In this document: piece after piece, positions 35,690-45,053 of the stretch
How the letters are laid out: every line of letters starts with the position of its first letter
Position numbering within the stretch: the stretch's first letter is position 1
Notes under the pieces: generated by a model
Seen by the model: the letters and a program-made list of their open reading frames with translations, nothing else
The model's database searches: none
What the model was told of the DNA's origin: nothing
Position numbers and translations under genes: made by a program
Assembly (NCBI RefSeq): GCF_000003815.2
Contig: NC_049993.1
Coordinates: forward strand, 16,574,897-16,638,896
Source: Branchiostoma floridae
Taxonomy: Eukaryota; Chordata; Leptocardii; Amphioxiformes; Branchiostomatidae
Direction of reading: 5' to 3'
Length of the DNA: 64,000 nt

Positions 35690-36858
35690 GTAAGAAGTCG
35701 CGAAAAGGCTTAGCACTGTTATAGTCGAGCATCCTCGCCTCCAGACCTGTAGATTTTTGTGTGCAACATGCAAGCCTGATGACTCTATGCAAAACAGCCT
35801 AAAGTCTGTCCCTCTGGGAATGTTTGCTGTCAGCTGTTGTTCTCAGGAATAAGTTACCATCCAATCTGATTAGCTGGCACCTTAACAGAAACAATAGCTG
35901 GAGAGGTGTCGGGATGGATTGTAGGCGATTATGCCAGGGGCAATGGTTTTGTACAGTGTAGTAAAAGCAACAGAGGCCTGATGGCATGAGTCAGAGTAGA
36001 ATTGATGGACGCAAGGAGTGCTGATGCCATTTTACTCAGGATTTTTTATTACAAGTGTGTAAAGATACAGTTGTCTACCTCAGGACTCGCATAACAATAG
36101 TCAGCTTTGTTGCATCTTAATGCCCTTTAATTTTGCAATTTACAAAAATGATTTTAAAAACCTTTTGGTACGGTTCTGTACAGAATGCATGGGCCAATAG
36201 TTGTTTCTATATTTGTAAAATTGACAAATGTTAACAGTTAGTCTTTTTCAAGGTAATGACTGCAATCAACTTAATAAGTGATTGAAACATCCCAATCTGT
36301 TGAAGGCTAATGACTTTGTTGCTGACAATGGACTATATAGGTAGGTAATGTTGCAAATGTAATGTTATTTGAATAAAAGAACAAGCTTAAATCATATTTG
36401 ATATCTGTTTTATTTGTTTTATATCATGGCATTGTCTACTAATCAGCAAAGCATCTGGAGGCTTGCTGTTTGTGTTCTAAGCCTGAATTTGGCATCCCGG
36501 TTGTAGGGATTATAATGTTAGTCCATCAGTTATAAACAAAGTCTCTGATAAGCCGTTACTAATTGTGACAGAGTCACTGTAATAGTTTTAGGCATGCCCA
36601 GGGTTAACTGCGCATGAGCAGAGAGGAGGGGTTCAAGAGACGAAAGTTTGGCAGTGTGAAGTCCTGCTATGTAGATTTAGAGGTTTCATGCATTAAAAGA
36701 GCAACATCGGAACTACAGCGTCGGTCTATCTTGTGACACTAATATTAAACAATATGTAGCCATGAGGTCTTGAATATCATTTAAACAAACATTTAAACAA
36801 AGTACAAAGTTAACAAACATAGTATTTCTCACTAAAAGCTTTTCAACTCATTGTTCAC
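35690..36858. other. Non-coding part of the duplicated block
   Basis: No gene seen. From about 36270 to 36470 it matches 47340-47500 (shared phrases such as TATCTGTTTTATTT and ATATCATGGCATTGT), marking it as part of the segment duplicated between the PIF1 end and the TRIM end. AATAAA occurs at 36372. Confidence 0.55.
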
Positions 36859-37191
36859 CAGGGCTCGAAATACCACCTGCATACGCACGTTAGTGCAGGT
36901 GAAATTGGAGCTGTGCAGGTATTTCTGGTGTCTACCTGCACCTAACCTGCACTTTCCATATACTGGGTTTTATACAAAAATGTCCTATATGATGTAGGTG
37001 TGTATGGATTGTTATTAGCTGCATTGATAAAGTATGAAAGAAAAAATAGTAATGCATTGTTCCTAAACAATTTTAGTATGATTCATAGTTCTTAAGTTCA
37101 GAGTGGTGCAGGTAAAGTTTTTCTGGTGCAGGTAATTTTCAATGTTACCTGCACCAGTGCAGGTATGCAGAAAAAAGTATTTCGAGCCCTG
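36859..37191. mobile_element. hAT-like MITE, copy 1, 5-bp target duplication
   Basis: Ends CAGGGCTCGAAATAC and GTATTTCGAGCCCTG are perfect 15-bp inverted repeats, flanked by TTCAC on both sides (36854-36858, 37192-37196). The inner region carries repeated GTGCAGGTA words in both orientations. The CAGGG...CCCTG termini fit hAT; a 5-bp rather than 8-bp duplication points to a minor hAT subgroup or a relative. Confidence 0.8.
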
Positions 37192-37249
37192 TTCACGCAA
37201 GAGCAAGAAGACCATCAGACAGTGTATAAAGCCTGAATGCTATCCTCCA

Positions 37250-37690
37250 ATAAAAATGTGGTTTGACCAGTGCATTTCAGATAACAAGTACCTGTGCAGT
37301 TCTATGCAGTGTCCCTTGAAACATGCCACTGACAGGCAACCATTAGGAGTCAGAGCAATGCCACCGATCTCGTCTCCCTTAACTGTTGCTACATTCCGTA
37401 TGAACGTTCGGTTAGGCCTCGGATAGGCACACAGCCATCACGCATTATTCCAACAATAATGTTACCGTCAAACGATAAACCAATTGGCTTTTTAAATTCC
37501 CCATCATTCTCACCTTCTTTACCAAACTCGAACTTTGTGTTTCCGTCAAGGTCAAATGCAACTACTTTGTCCCAATGTTGTCTGTGAAAAACATCACATC
37601 ACGTGACTCATCTATGTGACATACACTGGCTTCTGTAACTGCCCCTTGCCGATCTCCTGGATGAGGTGCAGGAGACAGAAATTTGATGGC
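37250..37690 (-). pseudogene. TRIM NHL-repeat fragment, decayed
   Basis: The minus strand matches the 3' end of the TRIM-NHL gene at 50304 onward. Shared phrases (plus-strand sense) include TTTCCGTCAAGGTCAAATGC, ACATCACATCACGTGACTCA and TAACTGCCCCTTGCCGATCT, in the same order as in the full copy. Indels and stops break the frame. It is the 3'-terminal piece only; RING, B-box and filamin parts are absent. Confidence 0.8.
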
Positions 37691-37920
37691 TTTAGCATAA
37701 GCCGTCCAGGCATTATGCAACAAAAAAGTTGGTGCGGGCCTCCAAAGAACCCCCACCCCTATTTTGAATAGGATTGAATATGGGACAGTCTAAACTAAGC
37801 CGTAGGGGCAGTCTTAACTAAGTATGCAGACAGGCAAATTACTCGACAAGAACAAATTACTCAGCACAGTACATCCTGCCCATGGGGGCATCAGTTCAGA
37901 AGATCATGCAGATTCGGGTA

Positions 37921-40900
37921 TCAGTTAAGAAAATCATGCAGATATGGGTCCTCCAGCAGGTTTGGTTGGAGATTTCCCATTGGCTGTTGAGGCTGAGGAG
38001 GGTGCAGAGGCAGCTGTTGCATCATGGAACCTAGTCCTTGCGGACGAAGCTGCTGCTGCCCTGTCCACTGGTTCGGGTTGAGCATCTGCAGTTGCTGTAG
38101 GGGAGGGACAGAAACCATCAGCACCTAATCATCTGCACCTAACCATCAGTGCCTAACCATCCACACCTATTAAGATAAGCACCTAACCATCTGCATCTAA
38201 CCATCCACACCTATTAATATAAGCACCTAACCATCAGCACCTGACCATCAGCACCTAACCATCAGCACCTAACCATCAGCACCTGACCATCAGCACCTAA
38301 CCATCATTGCCTAACGATAAGCACCTAAACATTAACACCTAACCATCAGCACCTAATCTTCAGTGCCTAACCATCAAGTTAGTTAAGTTTTAAAAAGTCC
38401 TGCTATTGGCTAACTGTTGCTGAAATGAGGATCGCTATTGGCTGCCTGTTGCTGAGATGAGGATTGCTATTGGGTACCTGTTGCTGAGTTGAGGATTGCT
38501 ATTGGGTACCTGTTGCTGAGTTGAGGATTGCTATTGGCTGCCTGTTGCTGAGACGCGGATTGTTATTGCTTACCTGTTGACGGTTGAAAGGCTGGTTCAA
38601 GACACGCTGGTTGGGTTGCTGTTGCTGAAACTGCTGTCGTCTCTGCTGCTGCTGATTCAGCTGATGCTGCCTGTTTATCTGTCTCTGCTGTTCCATCAGC
38701 TGATGCTGCCTGTTCAGCTGATGCTGATGCTGCTGGTTCATCAGCAAGGACAATAAACAAAGAATCATCAGCAGGGACAAATAAATAATCATAAGAAGGG
38801 ATAAGCAATCATCAGCTGTGACAAACAAACAATCATGGAACTCTTCATTCCTCTTTAACGAACTCATTAAACCATGTTCATAAACTTGACAGCATTTTGT
38901 CATTTCTTCATTTTCACAGTGATAGCTGATTGGAAATAGAGTTGCTCGTTAATTGGCTGTGGATAGTGTTAGCTGATTGGTTGTGGTGAGTGTTAGCTGA
39001 TTGGCTGTGGAGAGTGTTAGCTGATTGGTTATGGGGAGTGTTAGCTGATTGGCTGCGGAGATTGTAAAATGATTGGCTGTGGGGAGTGTTAGCTGATTGG
39101 CTGTGGAGATTGTAAAATGATTGGCTGTGGGGAGTGTTAGCTGATTGGCTGTGGAGAGTGTAAGATGATTGGCTGTGGGGAGTGTTAGCTGATTGGCTGT
39201 GGAGAGTGTTAGCTGATTGGCTGTGGAGAGTGTTAGCTGATTGGATGAATTCTCTCCTAACTGATTGCTGATTGGTTAGCCTACCTGGTTCATGTTGCCT
39301 GAGGAAGTGCTGACAGCTGATTGGCCACTGCTCATCATGTTTCTTCCGCCTCCCAGGTTTCCATGGTTACCAAACTGTAAACAGAAACGTCATAAAGGAT
39401 TGATCCTACTGGTGCTTTATACCAAGGAGGTTAACCAAGGAGGTTAAAAATGTCTTTTTTTAACCTCCTTGTTAATACAAACTGCTGATTGCCACATCAG
39501 GTAAAGGTTACAGGGCTCGAAATACCACCTGCATGTGCAGGTTAGTGCAGGTAAAATTGGGGCTGTTCAGGTACTTCTGGTGTGTACCTGCACCTAACTT
39601 GCACTGGTCCATGTACTGGGTTTTATACATAAATGTCCTATGATGTAGGTGTGTATGGATTGTTATCGGCTGCATTAATAAAGTATGAAAAAAGAAAGAG
39701 CAATGCATGGTTCCAAATCAATTTTAGTGTGATTCATGATTCTTAAGTTCAGAGTGGTGCAGGTAAAATTTGTCTGTTGCAGGTAATTTTCAATGTTACC
39801 TGCACCAGTGCAGGTCTGCAGAGAAAAAGTATATTTTGACCCCTGGGTTAATTACAGCAACTGACCTGTTGCTGAGCAGATAAAGGTGCTTGCTGTTGCT
39901 GTTGTTGCTGCTGTTGTTGCTGCTGTGCAAACTGCATTGGTGCCGAGTTTGGCTGCTGCACAACTTGCAGCTGCTGCTGCTGGGAATAATGTAAAAGTAA
40001 AGTAATCATCTGCACTAAAACAGATTTTTGGATTACTATGATCATAAACTCAGAGAGTATCAACCAATCAGAAGGCCCCATTTCACATATGTTATGACAT
40101 CATAGAAGTACCAAAAGTGAATCTTCAGCTGTAACAACCTTTCAGAATCGGATCCTATCAGAAGGTCTCAGGGATACATTTATGATATGTTGCTACCCAT
40201 TATTCCAAGGTTCCCATTATATTGGTATAAAAATACAGGGCATAGGTCTCCTTCTCAGGGTATTGTCAACCACTAGATTAGTTGAGTTCTTACAACCCTA
40301 AGTATGCAAGCCAAAATGGTGCCAAGGTTCATACTGTAGAAATCGATCACAAGCAGGCTGGTTCAGGGGGTGGTGGTGAGATTCACAAGCAGTCACTGTG
40401 GCATTTTGGCTGGTGCAATGGAATGGTGGTGAGGTTTATCACCCAAACATGCAGTTTGTTTGTTTGTTTATTTTTATTCATCCAGGGTACATGTCGCCTG
40501 GCCGGCATTTTTCAAAGATCCCTGGGGGGGACCCCATACATAACAATAATCAATATAAAACCAAATAAATGGTAACACAACAAGAATCGGCAAATAATAA
40601 TGCAATTGAACTAAGACAAAATAGGGCAAATCAATTGTACAACGTTAATCAGTTTAAGGGTGTATGGAAGGCAGGGTTAGCAACCGTTGCAGGGATCATA
40701 AGCATTACAGCCTGGCATGTCTGTGCTGAAGACTTACTCTCTGCAGTGCTTTCTGCTGCTGCGCTTTCTTGTGGTTGATGATGACCGTGCGGATCCCATT
40801 GACCAAGCTGGTCTGGTCCTGCGGAATCAGCCCCATAAAGGCCCGCTTCTTTGCACTGTAGACCAACATCAGCACCCGGACATCGCACTGGGTCACATGT

Positions 40901-43394
40901 GGGAAATGCACACAGCCAGCCTGTAATAAACGTATTGAGTCACATGTGGAAAATGCACACATCATATAACAAACATACTGAGTCACATGTGGAAAATGCA
41001 CACTGCCTGTAACAAACATACTGAGTCACATGTGGAAAATGCACACAGCCTGTAACAAACATACTGAGTCACATGTCGGAAATGCCCACAGAAAGCACGT
41101 ACCGGGGACACATGTGGGAAATGCACAGCAAAAATTACTGATGAAGATACCTTCATCACTCAAGACACTAGAAGGGACACTTGACCTAACATATTTCAAA
41201 AGACTCAATGCTACAGACAGATTTGCACATTTATTTAGTTGTCAGAACTCCCATAATGCAAAAATAGGCAAATACATCAAAGACTGCTTTGCTATTAGAA
41301 AGAATACTGAAGCTAATGATTAGCCTACTTCATTATGATACGACATGAATGAATTATGCATATTAGCCATTATGATACTACATGAATGAATTATGCATAT
41401 TAGCCCTTATTGTTATGTTAAATACGATGTTAAGCTTTATCCTATACCTCCATTTTGTACTGTATGTAATAGTTGTTGCCATACTTTGTACCATGTACAA
41501 TTGTCGTGCAATAAAGTTCTCTCCCTAACTCAGGTGAGTGGAAGATAGGTTTTTCATTTAATTATGTTACTTACAAAGTGTACTCTGTAGAGCACCCATA
41601 GAGTGTGATATTACTTTCAAAGCCACTGGACTCTGTAGAGCGTGATACTCACAAAGCCACTGGACTTTTGCGGGGCTCTGTAGAGAGCCCATAGAGCATC
41701 CTGGTTGTTTCTGAGGCGTTTGTTTGTTCATTTGTTTGATACTTACGAAGCAGCCCGCCATGACTCATAACAGCGCCCATACAGTGTCCTGGTCAGTTTT
41801 GAAGTGTTTGGTTGTTAGATACTTACGAAGCCGCCCTCCATGACTCGGTACAGTGCCCGTAGAGCATCCTGGTCGTTGTTAGAGAAGTGAAACCCGACGG
41901 TGCGAGAGTTGCGGAAGAGTGGGCCCAGCGGCACGAGCAGTTGCTGCGGAATCGGCTGCATCATCAGCTTACTGGGCCACTTGTCTGCTTGGCTGGGGAC
42001 AAACATGTGAGCTTTTATAGTTACAAACGTGTTAGCTCGCATAGTCAAAACATGTCAGCCAGTATGGCACAGGTGTAAGGTACAGGTCAGGTACAGGTGT
42101 ATTTTTAGGTACAGGTGTAAGGTACAGATCAGGTACAGGTGTATTTTTAGGTACAGGTGTAAGGTACAGATCAGGTACAGGTGTATTTTTAGGTACAGGT
42201 GTAAGGTACAGATCAGGTACAGGTGTAATTTTAGGTACAGGTGTAAGGTACAGGTGTAAGGTACAGATCAGGTACAGGTGTAATTTTAGGTACAGGTGTA
42301 AGGTACAGATCAGGTACAGGTGTATAGTTAAGTACTTACAGAGTCTCTCCTGGCTGGCTGGATACCTGACAGGCCAGTGACCTGTTAACCTTCTGTGGAA
42401 GGTCGCTCGGATTGTTCTTGGGCTAATAGGGGGTAAACCAGAATTGGTCAAAATGGGGTCAAACTAACAAGAACTCTCATAAGTTAGCATGGGTATGGTC
42501 AATTTTCTTGTGTTTGTAACTAGGGGTGGGTACCAGTGCAGGTTTGGACCTGAACCTGGACCTGGTTTCAATATGTGAGAACTTTTGAATGGACGATACT
42601 CAAAACAATGGTCCATTTGCAACAAAGAAATCTGTTTTGTGGAGTATTCGACTACCGCTAGCGTTTTACTCACTCCTTAAAAGTAACTATTTGTAAGATA
42701 AGGTAACAGTTCTGTAAAAGATTATAGACATTTTGACGTTATCTGGACACTGACAGACATTCAGGAAGGATAATTCAAAACAACTTACTGGCACTTCCTG
42801 CCATTCCAAGGCCCCTTTCCAGATAGGAACCCTTGTCTGATTTCCTGCCTGCTGAGACTGCATCTGCACAGGAGCTGGGGCGGCTCGGGGGCCTTGCTGC
42901 ATGCTTGTCTGCATCGGCTGGAAAAAATGTTCATATTGACTAGCAGGAACTCAAGCAAGTAGACAGTTGTCCCGCAGAAACACAAACACGTGCAGGTGTG
43001 TTCAGGTTTGCCTTACCTGTGCAGGTGTGCCTTACCTATGCAGGTGTGTGCAGGGGTGCCCTACCTGTGCAGGTGTGCCCTACCAGTGCAGGTGTGCCCT
43101 ACCTGTGTAGTTGTGCCTTACCTATGCAGGTGTTTGCAGGTGTGCTTTACCAGTGCAGGTGTGCTTTACCCATGCAGGTGCGCCATTGCCATACCTGTGC
43201 CAGCATGTGCAGGTGTGCCTTGCCTATGCAAGTGTGCCTTGCCTGTGCAGGTTTTCCTTACCTGTGCAGGTATGTCTTACCTGTGCAGGTTTGGGAGGTG
43301 CTTGAGGCTGCCAGCTTCCCTGTTGCTGTTGTCCTGTGGTGGGAGCAGCTCTCAGCAGGTGGGAAGGTCCTCTTGAAGGGGGAGGGGTGGGGGT
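37921..43394 (-). CDS. MED25: Mediator subunit 25, C-terminal part (ACID domain and Q-rich tail)
   Basis: Nine exons on the minus strand, phases all matching: 43281-43394, 42789-42917, 42340-42422, 41827-41992, 40738-40920, 39866-39979, 39285-39374, 38574-38732 and 37921-38094, giving 403 residues to a TGA. MED25 is a Mediator subunit contacted by transcriptional activators. A Pro/Gln linker leads into the ACID activator-binding domain: [73 protein letters not shown] and [20 protein letters not shown]. Gln-rich exons and a short acidic end ([12 protein letters not shown]) follow, as in vertebrate MED25. The N-terminal VWA and SD1 domains that tether it to Mediator were not found to the right, where TRIM fragments begin within 60 bases. 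The locus may therefore be 5'-truncated or encode an ACID-only protein reminiscent of PTOV1. Six of its introns contain tandem repeats, several built from its own splice junctions. Confidence 0.9.
38106..38375. repeat. Minisatellite, 13-14 bp units, in MED25 last intron
   Basis: About 18 units of the type AGCACCTAACCATC, with variants (TGCCTAACC, ACACCTATT). It starts close to the acceptor of the last MED25 exon (38094). No resemblance to exon sequence was noted. Confidence 0.8.
38400..38573. repeat. 32-bp minisatellite reiterating a MED25 splice donor
   Basis: Adjoins the donor of exon 38574-38732 (CAACAG/GTAAGCAATAACAATCC, minus strand). About five units follow, each containing CTCAGCAACAG then GTACCCAATAGCAATCC or GGCAGCCAATAGCAATCC. 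The exon's last bases plus the donor are therefore copied into the intron; two units keep AACAG/GTA. Confidence 0.75.
38935..39250. repeat. 24-bp minisatellite carrying CCAAT motifs
   Basis: Roughly 13 units of the type AGCTGATTGGCTGTGGAGAG plus GTGTT, with variants (AAAATGATTGG). Every unit contains ATTGG, i.e. CCAAT in minus orientation, commonly as AGCCAATCAGCT. The adjacent MED25 exon contains CAGCTGATTGG, so the array may have grown from exon sequence. Confidence 0.8.
39511..39845. mobile_element. hAT-like MITE, copy 2
   Basis: Starts CAGGGCTCGAAATACC and ends in CCCTG, flanked by GGTTA on both sides (39506-39510, 39846-39850). It is similar over its whole length to the element at 36859-37191 (shared CTGGGTTTTATACA, GATGTAGGTGTGTATGGATT). 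It lies in a MED25 intron. Confidence 0.8.
40921..41110. repeat. About 44-bp repeats copying a MED25 splice acceptor and exon start
   Basis: On the minus strand the true junction is TTTATTACAG/GCTGGCTGTGTGCATTTC (exon from 40920). Upstream, about five units repeat the same order: TGTGTGCATTTTCCACATGT, GACTCAGTATGTTTGTTACA and G/GCTGTGTGC. At least three units keep GTTACAG as a potential acceptor. The exon-derived part encodes VHFPHVTQ-like peptides in some copies. Confidence 0.85.
41125..41535 (+). mobile_element. LINE 3' fragment in MED25 intron
   Basis: The plus strand encodes [20 protein letters not shown] and [14 protein letters not shown] then a stop, a typical LINE C-terminus, followed by an AT-rich tail with AATAAA near 41511. 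It is inserted next to the acceptor repeats, opposite to MED25 orientation. Confidence 0.55.
41565..41826. repeat. Partial duplications of a MED25 exon end with its donor
   Basis: On the minus strand, the end of the exon finishing at 41827 (CTACGGGCACTGTACCGAG, TCATGGAGGGCGGCTTC/GTAAGTAT) is followed by three to four decayed copies: GACACTGTATGGGCGCTG with ATGGCGGGCTGCTTC/GTAAGTAT at about 41745-41800, then shorter ones ending GGCTTTG/TGAGTAT and CTTTG/TAAGTAA. A GT remains at the same place in several. Confidence 0.75.
42060..42335. repeat. 42-bp minisatellite next to a MED25 splice donor
   Basis: About six units of AGGTACAGGTGTAAGGTACA followed by GATCAGGTACAGGTGTATTT. It begins within a few bases of the donor of exon 42340-42422. 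The unit is built from the shorter word GGTACAG and shows no clear exon content. Confidence 0.85.
43000..43280. repeat. 19-bp minisatellite of tandem splice donors in MED25
   Basis: Minus-strand unit GTAAGGCACACCTGCACAG. It starts exactly at the donor of exon 43281-43394 (CCTGCACAG/GTAAG) and runs for about 12 further units. Each reproduces CCTGCACAG/GTAAG or a close variant (GTAGGG, GTAAAG, GCAAGG, GTATGG). Some units contain an extra CACACCTGCA insertion. Confidence 0.9.
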
Positions 43395-43447
43395 CTGCAG
43401 AACAGATACAGATCATCAGATATCATCAGGTGATGGTGAGACTGTGA

Positions 43448-43642
43448 CGATTTCTACCGGATTGTGATGTTTTCCCAGTTGATGATCTACCCCAGTACAT
43501 GCCGTACAAACCAAAGTCTTGCAGCTCTCACAGTAGAAGACCAGTTCTTGGTTCTTGTGTTTGTGACAGTGTCATTTGTATTGAACTTTATCCATGCATT
43601 CCTTTGCTTCCATAATGTCTTGTGTGACAATTTCATGGTCTT
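43448..43642 (-). pseudogene. TRIM B-box 2 fragment
   Basis: Aligns to 52017-52215 of the full TRIM gene: shared plus-strand phrases TTTCTACCGG, GTACAAACCAAAG, CAGCTCTCACAGTAGAAGAC and AGTTCTTGGTTCTT. Indels and substitutions (for example TCATTTGTATTGAACTTTAT) break the B-box. It lies only 54 bases from the first visible MED25 exon. Confidence 0.75.
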
Positions 43643-43649
43643 AAAGTGA

Positions 43650-44390
43650 ACAAAAATTTTATGACCAGCATTACCAAACTGAGAACAAGGTTAAGGTTTG
43701 GAATTTGATTTGACCAGATAATGACGAAGTAGTCCGTGAAAATAAGACGCAAATCATAGGTCACCACCTTAGTTTTGGCTCTAAATTTTTCGGCTACCAC
43801 TAAAGCAGTGTATAATCTTTTTTATTTCCCAAAAAGCCTGTTTTGGTAGCGTTTTTTGGTGGCGCAGATTTCGCCGTGCGGTTAATACTTCCTGATATTA
43901 GTGCGCTATAGCGGTAATGCGGTTTCGTTGCCTGATTACCCAGATTGTGCGTTCTATGTGCGTTTTGGGTCTGTTTTAGCGCCATCAGAGTTCGCGGAAA
44001 ATGTATCGGATAACTTTTCTTCCTTTTTGTTCAGTATACAAAAGAAGCCTAGACCTTCATTGCCATATTAGTCATTATCCCAGGAAAACTAATTTTTTTC
44101 CGTGTAGTGGCATGTAAAAAAAGCCCCAAAATTAGCAATTTCTGGGTAAAAATTTTATTTCAATGATGGTTTTTACCAAAAATAACATTTCTACAGAAAA
44201 TGTCAACTGATTCAGTTTCTGTCGGTCAGCGACAAGGCACCTTTTTCTATCGGAAACGTTGAATTGGCCGAAAACCGATGTTTTGAGAAGCGATAGCGCT
44301 TTTCAAAACACACAGTGAAATCGGCTCCAAATCGTATTAGATAAAAACTCCGAACCGAGACCATACTAGTAAGTGCACACTGCCTCGAAA
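43650..44390. other. Gene-free gap between TRIM fragments
   Basis: No exon recognised on either strand; no VWA-like MED25 exon seen. It contains a T-rich, GC-poor middle and no obvious repeat. Confidence 0.45.
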
Positions 44391-44391
44391 T

Positions 44392-44578
44392 GCGGGTGAA
44401 AGGAACTCTGGGTAATATGTCAAAGTTGAAGGCCCTCAGACATCAACAGTCTCGTCTCTACCATTGTTTCGATTTGTGTAACAATGTCCGGAACGTAATG
44501 GCGCCTGAAAAATGACGGAATGTTGACTTTCTGTGGGCTTTCAACTTTGACATATTACCAAGAGTTCCTTTCACCCGC
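44392..44578. mobile_element. 187-bp hairpin MITE
   Basis: Arms of about 43 bp: the left begins GCGGGTGAAAGGAACTCTGG then GTAATATGTCAAAGTTGAA, and the right is its reverse complement with about three mismatches, ending AGTTCCTTTCACCCGC. The centre is short and non-coding. Confidence 0.75.
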
Positions 44579-44702
44579 GCATGCGTGGTAACTAGTGTGA
44601 GAAGGCTTATACATTGCCATACATTGCATTGTCACTGTTGTGCAATAAATCATCATCATCATCAGTATAACGGGGACTTTACGGTGCATGCCAACACAAG
44701 AA

Positions 44703-45053
44703 TCACACAGCAACAAAGCACAAATTATGATCTGTACACCAAGACCCCATCTTGCCCTCCCTCATCACCTGGCACGGCACACCTAGCTCTGCTCCTCTCT
44801 TGCCCGCCGCGAAGTCCAGCAGGTTGTTGACGTAGAAGTTGGTCCTGAGTCCGTCCACACCTTGGTCTGGTAGACTGAACTGTGCGCGGCAGGTTGGACA
44901 CTCCAGCGGCTGTTGTTTGGTGGCCCATTCTTTCAAACACTCCGTACAGAATGTGTGCAGACATGGCAGAATTTTTGGATCCCGGAAGTGCAGCATACAA
45001 ACTGGGCACGTCAGGAACTCCTCGTCAAAGCCGTCTGGCATGTTACTTGCCAT
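44703..45053 (-). pseudogene. Truncated TRIM copy: RING and start of B-box 1
   Basis: ATG at 45053, 116 residues. Residues about 15-60 form a C3HC4 RING (CPVCMLHFRDPKILPCLHTF, CTECLKEW, CPTCRAQ), as in TRIM E3 ubiquitin ligases. The linker VDGLRTNFYVNNLLDFAAGK and VPCQV follow, then the frame departs from B-box 1 after a shift and stops at 44703. Coiled coil, filamin and NHL parts are missing. The RING itself is intact, so a RING-only product cannot be ruled out; the upstream region is shared with the copy at 48481. Confidence 0.75.

Noticed and set aside
42029-42451. Open frames across the 42-bp repeats encoding RYRCKVQ-type or LYLTPVP-type peptides
   Set aside because: Produced by translation of an intronic minisatellite whose unit length is a multiple of three; no start or splice context.
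38106-43280. Direct repeats that could be taken for a CRISPR-like array
   Set aside because: Units are contiguous without unique spacers, lie in introns of an animal gene and are explained as minisatellites.
42990-43447. Cysteine-rich repeat proteins on the plus strand
   Set aside because: Same cause: the 19-bp splice-donor minisatellite read on the strand opposite to MED25.
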